Below are positions 1-10,700 of a DNA stretch of 64,000 bases, piece after piece. Source of the DNA: Beroe forskalii (Eukaryota; Ctenophora; Nuda; Beroida; Beroidae); the NCBI GenBank assembly GCA_011033025.1, contig WFMF01000047.1, positions 434,001 to 498,000 of the forward strand. Reading direction: 5' to 3'. The notes beneath the pieces are model-generated. The model made no database searches. It was not told the DNA's origin and worked only from the letters and a program-made list of their open reading frames with translations. A program made the translations under genes and the position numbers. Position 1 is the first letter of the stretch; each line of letters starts with the position of its first letter.

Positions 1-99
1 AATGGCGCCATTATAATATTAATTGGCAATTGCACCATGACTAATGGTGTCATTGGCACCAACGTTGTACGATGTATGACCCGCTGACGCCAGCCGCGA

Positions 100-375
100 A
101 GCGGCTGGTGTCAGCGGCTGGTGTCAGCGGCTGGTGTCAGCGGCTGGTGTCAGCGGCTGGTGTCAGCGGCTGGTGTCAGCGGCTGGTGTCAGCGGCTGGT
201 GTCAGCGGCTGGTGTCAGCGGCTGGTGTCAGCGGCTGGTGTCAGCGGCTGGTGTCAGCGGCTGGTGTCAGCGGCTGGTGTCAGCGGCTGGTGTCAGCGGC
301 TGGTGTCAGCGGCTGGAGTCAGCGGCTGGTGTCAGCGGCTAGGGCTGGCGTCAGCGGCTGGCGTAAGACTAAGCG
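100..375. repeat. 13-bp minisatellite (GTCAGCGGCTGGT)n
   Basis: About 20 nearly identical head-to-tail copies of a 13-bp unit, degenerating at the right end. It is embedded in DNA rich in ATTGGTGCCA / TGGCACCAAT words (1-70, 380-460, 700-805). The unit contains the CTGGTGTCAG core seen again in arrays at 27.7, 55-59 and 59.8 kb. Open frames across it are a by-product of a stop-free unit, not genes. Confidence 0.95.
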
Positions 376-455
376 GCTAGCGTCAGGAAAATGTGCCAAT
401 GGCAACATTGGTGCCATCAGTACCATAGATGCCAATGGCACCATTGTTATCATTG

Positions 456-545
456 GTGCTTGTCTGACGTTGACACCCTCTCGAGAATCAGCGCCGCGTG
501 CGCGGCGCTGATTCTCGAGAGAGTGTCAACGTCAGACAAGCACCA
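456..545. repeat. Near-perfect 90-bp palindrome
   Basis: Arms of about 43 bp run from GGTGCTTGTCTGACGTTG inward to a GC-rich centre (gcgccgcg/tgcgcggcgc) and out again, with one mismatch. The arm start resembles the palindromic words at 16.47 and 24.31 kb (TTGTC..GCGTTG..C..CCCCTC), suggesting a dispersed hairpin family. Confidence 0.85.
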
Positions 546-565
546 GCACCAATGGTAACAATGTT

Positions 566-676
566 CCTAAGCCCGCATAGGTGTGTGTCAGTATACGCGC
601 CGCGCGCTTCCCTGTTCTGAGGAACTGGAAGCGCATAACACGTATACAACACACCTAGGAAGCGCGCGGGCTTAGG
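566..676. repeat. Imperfect inverted repeat, dispersed family
   Basis: The ends CCTAAGCCCGC / GCGGGCTTAGG enclose inverted TAGGTGTGTGT and GTATACG words. The word ACACACACCTATGCGGGC recurs at 9768-9785, where foldback FB1 has inserted into this family. A companion word, cagggatatacgtgtttagcaa-like, lies at 685-705, 9725-9745 (inverted) and 59735-59755. Confidence 0.7.
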
Positions 677-862
677 AGTTAACAGGGCATATACCGTGTT
701 TAGCAAGGCGATAGGGTGTACCATTGGTGCCCTTTTAGCCATCACCATTGGTGCCAATGGATCTTTATAATTATTGGTGCCATCTAGTGGCACCATCGGT
801 GATAATATGTGCTACCCGGTATGACACTTTTGCCTTATTTTTATTTTATTTTCAAAAATGAA

Positions 863-918
863 AATAACTTATCCTTCTGGGACACACACGTGTCCCACTC
901 CCAGAAGGATAAGTTATT
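863..918. repeat. Perfect-arm hairpin
   Basis: Two 19-bp arms (863-881 and 900-918) are exact reverse complements around a short CACACACGTG-type loop. A partial third copy of the arm (atccttctggaacacc) follows at about 945. No gene is attached. DNA from 919 to 1631 is otherwise AT-rich with nothing I can assign. Confidence 0.8.
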
Positions 919-1631
919 TCCATTTAATAAAGAAACGATAACATATCCTTCTGGAACACCGTATAGTATGCACATCTAATTCTATGAGTATGAAGATTTA
1001 GGAAATTACCAATAACATTAAAACAAATGTCTTATAAAATTGAAAATGAATTACTCATTTCACAATTGTATTTGTACTACTCTACAAGACCAGATCAGTT
1101 CATGATAATATGATATTGATATGAACAGAATACGTCGATCAAAGTTTAAATAAAAACTGATTTTATTTGCGTGTTACAGCTTAAAAAGATTAAGTTTTAG
1201 GCTCTGTAATTGATCAATTAAATTTAAACTAAATAAATTATTCTGTCCTGGGTCGGGCCACGCCATGGGAATTTATAGAATAAGAAGTTATTCTTACACA
1301 GTTACAGTTTGAGTTACAGTTACATAACTTCGGGAAACGACTTGAAATTTAATTTTCATCTTAAAAATATTAAAAAATGCATTCTATCTGTGAAAATAAT
1401 TTAATTTCCAAGTTTGACTTCAAACAAAAATATCGGAATTGCACTTAATGCAATTGTATGAGTTAAAAACTATCCATCAAAAATGAATGAAGCGCAATAA
1501 ATAAGTCGTAGAACTCGAATTATTATTATCAATCTTCGATTTAAAGTCATTGAATGCTTATGTCCTAAAACAATAAACCGGAAGCGGCCTGGTGATTGAC
1601 CAGGCCCCTGATAACTACCTCTTTGAACGTG

Positions 1632-1760
1632 CTACTGCTTGAGGTCCTGGATTGAGTAAGCCTCCACGGGGGGACACGTGCAGAACACGTTCTGATCTCC
1701 GTAGGCGTCATCCACGCGCGCGGAGCCCGGCCAAGTCTTCTTGTCCGCCGTCAGCCACGG
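1632..1760 (-). CDS. GLDC: GLDC last coding exon
   Basis: 42 codons plus TAG, starting [16 protein letters not shown] and ending [10 protein letters not shown], with the conserved [13 protein letters not shown] block. Acceptor TTTATTTCAG. Confidence 0.93.
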   Translation of the reverse strand, partial: PWLTADKKTWPGSARVDDAYGDQNVFCTCPPVEAYSIQDLKQ

Positions 1761-4700
1761 CTGAAATAAATTAAAATTAAATTTATGCTCAAAGTCAATG
1801 TACACATTGCTCGCTTAGGAAAAGTTCGTGGTTGGATGGTTCCAGGCTCTCATTCGAAAGATAGGGTGCATTTAAGGTGCAGAATAGGATGTATTTGAGG
1901 CGCGGAATATAGGGTGCTTTGGGGGTGCAGATAGGGTGCAGATAGGGTGCATTTGGGATGCAGATAGGGTGCATTTGGGATGCAGATAGGGTGCATTTGG
2001 GGATGCAGATAGGGTTTCGTTTGGGGTGCAGATAGGGTGCATTTGGGCATTTGGGGATACAGATATTTATCTATTTTGACCCAGATAGGGTCCCCCTATC
2101 TATTTGAATAAGAATTTTTCAAAATTGATTGACCCCCTCCCCTTGCTGACGTCAACATCAACCCACCCCCCTTAATATTATAAAACAAATTTTGATCATT
2201 TCGATCGAAACAATGGGAATAAAATATCAATCAGGTAGGAGTAAAGTGTATAATTTTGATTGATTCGTTTGAGATAGACAAAATATGGTTCTAATTGTTT
2301 CAGATGAACCACATTAAATCATCAAATGGCCTATCACGTGCCTAACAGGCTAAATATTATGAACTGGCCCAAGTGTCATGGACTAAAACGTCAGGAAATC
2401 GTATCCCGTCATATGGTTCTAATCGTTTCAGATGGACCATATCTAATAATCAAATGGCCTGTCACGTGCCTATAAGACTAATTAATATCATGGACATGGC
2501 CTAAAACGTCAGGAAATCGTATCCTGTCCTCATCTTTCAGCATTTAGAAACCCTCTCTCCTGTTGGGTGATGATGTTATATGAGACGGCTCCCATAAAGG
2601 GAATGTTCAATGTTCCAATAAATATCAGGTCATGATAGAGTAAAACAAGCAACATCGTTACTTATTATCTGGTGTAAGTACGTGTGTGAAGAAGAGCCTG
2701 ATTGAAATATTGAATTACCTCAATGACTTCATGGTTTAATTCAACTATCACGGTGACCCATTCAGCGGCAACAAAAGTCCCGACTAATGTAAATTCTCAG
2801 AAATGGCTGAGGTCCCTTTTGGTATACTATACCATTTGCTCCCCTACCTATGAATACAAAACATATGCCTAATTAAGATGTGTATTCATTCAGGTGAATC
2901 CGCGACTTAGTGAGTCACTACCTAGTCACTACCTAGTAATTACTAGCTAGTGAGTCACTACCTAGTCACTACCTAGTAACTACTAGCTAGTGACTTACAT
3001 TGCATACGGGCCATTCTTATATTCACCCCAAAACCTTGAGATGAAAGATATTATGGAATCCAAGTTCTTATCTATAAAGTTGTATGGGTATATTACAAAC
3101 ATATCAAAGTAATGCAAACCGATTTGATACTTCAAGGATCGAAACAGGAGGAGGAAGAATCTAAACTGCGAATCATCAGCGGTTACCCTACAGATGTAAG
3201 GTTCTCCCTCGTCAACTGCGATGTGAATGTCTACATCAGCGGTGACAAGAGAGAACGTAGAGGTTTCGGCCCACCGTACCTACCTTTCATAGCTTACAAT
3301 TGCAAGGCTGGGCCACCCGGAACTCGGGAAATTCCGAGCATCACAGTTTAGAGAGGAAGGGGAGGAGGGAAATAGAATTCAAAAGAAGTGGAAGATATGC
3401 AACAAGACGAAGAAATGCCAATAATTTTATCGAGTGATGATTGTTTATCATATTATCAATTTTGATTTTGTTGGCACTGATGCTTTCACTGAAAAATTTT
3501 GAACCTGTATTGCTAGTAATGTATTTTGTCGCGAGTAAATCCTCCAAATTTGAACTCATGCTTAAATCGGTATTCATAAACTAGTATTTACTCGTCCCCA
3601 AATACTAGTATTCAAATTGGTAATGGTATTCATAAACTGAGTAAATGCTCAAAACAAGTACTCCAAGAGTTAAAAATGGTTTCATTTTCTCAGAATAAAT
3701 ATTCGTGTTTATTTTTAGAGGGTTGGTCATGCAACAACATGGAATAACAATTTTTCTTCCACCCTTGTTACCGCTCTCACCGTTGAATAACTTTTGATCT
3801 TCCACAGTTCACTAACCATGGTCGCTGACCATGGTTAGTGAACCTTGGAAGATTATCTCCTTCTCTGCTATTGGTTCAGTGCAGTCACGTGACGCGGGTA
3901 CAAGGCCATGGCCTACTTCCTACTTTCCTACTATTAAATGGTCACGTGCGCGGGTCTATTCAGGTCGAATATCATATACGATGAAGTAGAGATATACGGA
4001 GGCTGACCAATGGTTGGCCTTTGTATATAAATTCCTTATCTCTACTCCATCGTATATGATATCGACCTGAATAGGCCCGCGCACGTGACCATTTAATAGT
4101 AGGAAGTAGGCCATGGCCTCGAACCCGCGTCACGTGACTGCACTGAACCAATAGCAGAGAAGGATATATAATTGAAACAACCGTATTGTTTATCTTCGTT
4201 TCAATCACGTTCGTTTCAATCAGAGTATATAAGTGCCACTTATTAAGTGGGGTCACTACTCACTCAGACGCCGTATATTATTGCATCCGTGTTTCAATGT
4301 TAATTTTGTGCCAGAGTTGATTTCTGATTGAAGGATCGAAATAAAGATAACGCAGATTTGAAGCGCTAATTGTTCATTTTCTTAATTCCTTGTGACCGGG
4401 CTTTTGTGTATCGGAGTTTATTTCTGATTGAGCCATTTAATTAAATTCAAGATCGTGATGAAAATAATGCATAAAATCATAAAACTTGTAGACAAGTGCC
4501 TGGAAATTGGTAGTTTTGTGATCTGAAATTGAAATTGTTCTCGATACAGTATCGAACTAGAAATTTCATTGGTATTTGAGTACCGCATACCAACCATCCA
4601 ATCGTTGAAGTGATCTGTGTAAGTGTTTGTTCCAGACCGTTTAGAATTTCGATACATAATTTGATCATTTGCTATTGAATTTAACAAATTGATCATGATT

Positions 4701-7700
4701 TAAGCGGGTCTTACTTATAAATTCTTACTAATAAAGTCGTATTTTGTGTGTTTTTACGTCACGCCTTTTAATCCGATTAGAATTTTTTGATGCGGTATTC
4801 AATCGATTTGAATGGTGTCATTTGAAAATGAGGTGCTGCGTAGCAGCGCCGAGTAATAGTTAATACTTTAATAGCTGTGTATTTGCTGCTAGTTTCTTGT
4901 AAATCCATTATTATAAGCCCACCCAACATATGAGATCTGAACACCAGCAAAACAACAGGTCTGGCACCATGAGTAAAGACAACAAGGTCCTGGCGGGACT
5001 GAGTAAAAACAACAAGGGTCTGGCTGGACTGAGCAACCTGGGCAGCAGTTCTGGGAACAACACATCCAACTTTGACAAGTACTGTTCCCGTCTGGGCTAC
5101 CCCAGCATCATGGCCCGAGATGCCCGCAGCCAGCTGGGTAACCAGGCCTCAACCAGTGACTTGTTGAGCGTCGTGCTGAACAACGCCAGAGCCAACAACG
5201 TGCAGCCCAATCTTCAAGGCACCCCAGATACCTTCAGACACAGGTTAGAGATCAAAATGAAAATCATGCTTCATTTCTTGGCAGCGTAGCAGGATGCAAT
5301 GAACTCAAAATGTTATTTATCGGAGTGAATTGTGATATTCCTCTTATTAAGATTTACTCGGATCAATTGAACAATGCGACTCTTAAGTATAACCCCACAG
5401 AGGCAACTCAAAATGTTATCACTCACTATATTTGAATGGGCACCTTGGAGCAGTGAAATTAAAAGGTAATTGCTCACTGCTCACCAGTCACATAGTCTGT
5501 GTCAATTCAGTTCTTTTTAGCATTTAAAATCTTCGTGCATATACCTTGGGAGGTGTATTTACGGTGGTTGTTATTTGGGGATATTTCGAAAAAATCCCCA
5601 TTTTTACACACCATGACAATTCGAAATGACGTAATTATCATATGTTAACTAGAGTAACGACTTGAGAAAGATCCTCAAATTACACTCTACCAAATTTGTT
5701 AACACCAAAACTTTTCTCCACATATATACACCTAAGGTATAACTCATCTAGTGGACTACACATCTGCCGTTCAGGATTGCTATCAGGGATCCCACGGAGA
5801 AAACAAAGTCCCGATATGGATACACAAAGAACCGAAGAAGGAAGGATAAGGAATGAGGTGAGTTATTAATCTATTTCTTAGGTCTCTTGAAATGAAAGAG
5901 CACAGCTTAGAAATTTAAAAGACAGGGATAGATCAGGATTGCAATTATGATTATAACCCAACAGCTTGGTTTTAAATTATAACAACTTCTCAACTCAAAG
6001 TGTAACGTTTCAGACCGACCCGTGGCTAGCAGAAAGAAGTTATTTCTAGGCGGATCTTGGACGGGACTAGTTCTCTCTGTTATAAAATCCCATTCTCAGT
6101 GATATTTTTTGTTCGTTGTAACGTTTTTTTACTTTTATAAACACATTTTGGGGTGCCAACGTGCATTATTTTATCAGATTATTAGATGTATAGATATGCT
6201 TTGATAGATTTATAGATATGCTTATATTGTCTTTCTTTGCTGATTTCAGTCACCGAGTTAACCATTAATTGCAATCTTACATTGTGGTGTTTTTTGAGAT
6301 CTAACAAAAACGTGCTAATGAGGGTTCATAATGGGTTCCCTTACTCAGCAGATGGTATTTTTAGCCCTTTACCCTCTTCTCCGACACCACCGGCTGCCGG
6401 GCAGCCGGTGGTGTCGGAGGAGTTAAAGACTGCCAAAAGTTCTGAAAATGACAGCATTAAACTCACGAGTGGGAAAGCTGCTTGCTGCCTTGAGTAGGGT
6501 CGGTCCCAAGTGTCAGCAGTAACTGTTGCCATGGTGTGTGGCGCGCGCTTCACTACGTTGTCATGGGGATCCACTTTACCGTCCTGAATGTCCTGGATCT
6601 CCTGCCTGATACCTGCAGGGAAACCATACTTCTTTAAGGGGTGCTGAGCTAAGATCATCAAGAAGAACTGACGTTTAAATGGTACTGACATGTTGATTAG
6701 CTTGAACTATGAAACAATGGGTAAGCAAGATTCGACCTGTGCACTTTGCGAACCCAGATTTCCCACAGGAATAAAAAGAAATTAATAACTCATTTAGTAC
6801 AAGACTTACTGATAAGAGCATCGATGTATCTGTCCATTTCCGCCTTATCTTCGCTCTCCGTAGGTTCTATCATCATAGTGTTGCCAACCGGCCAACTGGC
6901 AGTCGGGGCATGGAAACCTGCACAAATTGAACTTGGCATTAGTTACTTTTAAACCCCCTGTAAAATTATTTGTAATAGAAACCTACAGATCTTCTGATCC
7001 TACTAAGACGCAGTGAGAATTGCTACTGGCAAAGAACCAATAAAGCAGTACAAAAATCAGAGTCATATCCCATTCCCATAGGATTATTTTGGCTTGTTTG
7101 GCACGTACCGTAGTCCTGAAGTCGCTTAGCGATGTCCATGACTCCAATGTGGGTAGCATCCGGGAAGTTCCTTACGTCCAGAATAAACTCGTGAGCTACG
7201 AGGCCATCACTGTTGGTGAAGAGAGTCTTGTAGTGACCTTCCAACCTCTTAGCCATGTAGTTGGCGTTCAGAATGGACACCTGAGTGCGAAGTGTCTTGA
7301 GTGGTGTTGCACCATTGATTAGTACAACTCATTGTAGAATCTCATGGTATTATGCCTTGGTCATGATAATTCTGGACACAACTTCTTGAGAACCACACAT
7401 ATTCCATTAAATAGTTAAAACTTCAGCTATAGTACGTCAGTAATTCAGCTACAATGATACAGCACTTCTGTACTGTAGTTCGTAGATTAAGATACTATCA
7501 TAGTACAGCACCACACGAAACACCAGTACCACCCACCTCTGACGCATTCCTGAGAGCGTGGGGTCCCATGAGTTTGATGTAAGCCCAGGAGATGGGCAGG
7601 ATTAGGGCTGAGCCGTACGGGGCGGCTGAGATCTGTCCGAGGGGGCGGCACCCCGGGGCGGTGGTCTCAATGGGGGGCTGGACTTCGTGACCGGGGAGGA

Positions 7701-10700
7701 AGGGGGCTAGATGGGACTTCCTGCGAGGGAGAATGGGGGTAGAGGATAGTGCGGACATCGGAGGATTTTATGAGCTAAATAGCCGAAATAATTACAGCAT
7801 TCTGAAATTTCTGTAAATGTAATGTTAAAGCAGTAATATGTACAGATGGCGGTCAAGTGCCACGAATTTCAGGAGGCGGTCTCTGACCTCTCTAGACATC
7901 TACGGATGAATACTCACACTCCAATGGGTCCGACCCCGGGGCCCCCGCCCCCGTGGGGGATGCAGAACGTCTTGTGGAGGTTGAGGTGAGACACGTCCGC
8001 ACCGTAGTGACCCGGCTTACACAGGCCAACCTGCAGGGAGAGAGGGTGCGTTACATTCTGATTCACAACAATAATACATGAATGTTGAATGAAGCAAGAT
8101 TTTAACTCGAGCATAAAATGACAACAAGAAACAGACCTTATGTCTGAAAAGGCCAACCTGAGCGTTCATGTTGGCTCCATCCAGATACACCTGACCCCCG
8201 TGACTGTGAATCAGTTCACACAGAGCCCTGGGATGGTTTTATGTTCAGTCGGTTTCAGTATGTTTTGAATTCACAATTTTAACAAAGGGACTTTGATACC
8301 AAGTTCATTACGCACTGAAGTCAAAAATTCCCGCATTGGAAACTTAAAATGGGCTGGAAACCACACCTCCAAATATCATGATCAATGAAAACAAAGCATA
8401 GGATTTACCTGACTCCACTTTCGAATACTCCATACGTAGAAGGATAGGTTATCATGATACAACTCAGGTTGTCCGAATACTTGTCGCACTGAAATAATTG
8501 TAGCATTATCAACTGACTCGTAGGATGCTACCCTCGCGCGCACGGTGCAACGTTCTGTATTGGGACGTCAACATTTGGTGCACTTGTACAACTATCCGCA
8601 TAAGATTGTAGCTATTCGTCATGTCTGATTGGATGCAGAGTGGTGTCAACGTCACAGAGTTGGTATGTGCACGTAACGCTATTCGTCATGCTTGATTGGG
8701 TGCAGAGTGGTGTCAACGTCACAGAGTTGGTACGGCACGTAACGCTATTCGTCATGTCTGGCTGGACGCTGAGTGGTGTCAACGTCACAGAGTTGGTATG
8801 TGCACGTAACTCTATTCGTCATGTCTGATTGGGTACTTAGTGGTGTCAACGTCATAGAGTTGGTATGTGGAATGTGCATACGTCGCTGTTCGTCATCGAT
8901 GACTGAGTGGTGTCAGCCGGCATATATAAAGACCTGCGCTGCAGATCTGGTCATTAGTTCTTTTAATTTCTTGTCTAAGTTGCCTTGTTTTCTTGTCTAG
9001 TCTTGCTTAATTTCGTTGTTAATAATGTGCCGTTGTAAATAAGGTACCGCTGTAAATAAGGTACCGCTGTAAATAAGGTACCGTTGTAAATAAGGTACCG
9101 CTGTAAACAAGGTACCGTTGTTAACGAGGTACCATTGTTAACAAGGTACCGTTGTTAACGAGGTACCGTTGTTAATGAGGTACCGTTGTTAACGAGGTGC
9201 CGTTGTTAACGAGGTACCGTTGTTAACAAGGTACCAAGGTTAACAAGGTACCAAGGTTAACAAGGTACCAAGGTTAACAAGGTACCAAGGTTAACAAGGT
9301 ACCGTTGTTAACGAGGTACCAAGGTTAACAAACGGTACCTTTTCAACAGCGGTATCTTGTTAACGAGGTGCTGTTGTTATAAGGTACCGTTGTAGACAAC
9401 GGCACCTTTTAAATAACGCACCTTGTTAACAACGATACCGTCGTTCACGAGGTACCGTTACCAAAACGGTACCGCTGATAACAAGGTACCGTTGTTAACG
9501 ATCGGAACTGTTGTTAATGTGATCATACGCGTCAAAACTGTGCACATATGTCAGGGGATGCAATGAGAGCCCAAGCACTCTGACCCACCCATGTTTAAAC
9601 TCCTGGAACCCTCCTCCATAATTCATTCAGGCCATCTTTCGGAGGGGCTCTGGCAACACCTGTCAAATCAAGAGTGGGTAGGAGAAGATTGTTCTTTTGG
9701 AACTTGGAAGGTTGGAACTTGGATTGCTAAACACGTATATCCCTGTCTGCGTTGCGCGGCGCGCGCGTACACACACCTATGCGGGCTTAGGAGAGTTCAT
9801 GATTCCGCGGAAGTGGATACAAAGTGGATACAATGGGACAAATTTGGGACAAATCTGGGACATCGGTTTTCTGGCTATATTTACGTTGTTTTCTAACTTT
9901 CAACGGTTCCAAATGGTTTGTAGGATAGTTCCAAAGTATGTCCATCGAATTGTGAGCCAGAATGGCCATTCTGGGCCCCAATATGGCCAAAAAGGCCCAA
10001 AAAAGGCCCAAATTTCAAATTGCTCTAATCGGCCTGGAAACGCTTCAAATCGATTTATTACCATTCTGAGAGGCATTTTACAAAGTTTGTACGAAATTGT
10101 CTCTAAGTGTCCCAAAAACGCTTTCCAAAACGTGGATACAGTCTGGGACAAAAGTGGATACAGATGGGACAAATCTGGGACATCGGTTTTCTGGCTATAT
10201 TTACGTTGTTTTCTGACTTTCAACGGTTCCAAATGGTTTGTAGGATAGTTCCAAAGTATGTCCATAGAATTTTGAGCCAGAATGGCCATTCTGGGCCCAA
10301 AAATGCCCAAAAAGGCCCAAATTTCAAATTGCTCTAATCGGCCTGGAAACGCTTCAAATCGATTTATTACCATTCTGAGAGGCATTTTACAAAGTTTTAC
10401 GGCCAGAAATTGTCTCTAAGTGTCCCAAAAACGCTTTCCAAAACGTGGATACAGTCTGGGACAAAGTGGGGACAAATCTGGGACAACGGTTTTCTGGCTA
10501 TATTTACGTTGTTTTCTGACTTTCAACGGTTCCAAATGGTTTGTAGGATAGTTCCAAAGTATGTCCATAGAATTTTGAGCCAGAATGGCCATTCTGGGCT
10601 CCAATATGGCCAAAAATGCCCAAAAAAGGCCCAAATTTCAAATTGCTCTAATCGGTCTGGAAACGCTTCAAATCGATTTATTACCATTCTGAGAGGCATT

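Noticed and set aside
3112-3351. 79-codon plus-strand ORF in a GLDC intron
   Set aside because: Has an ATG and no low complexity, but shows no recognised domain, no duplicate and no promoter, and this length is expected by chance.
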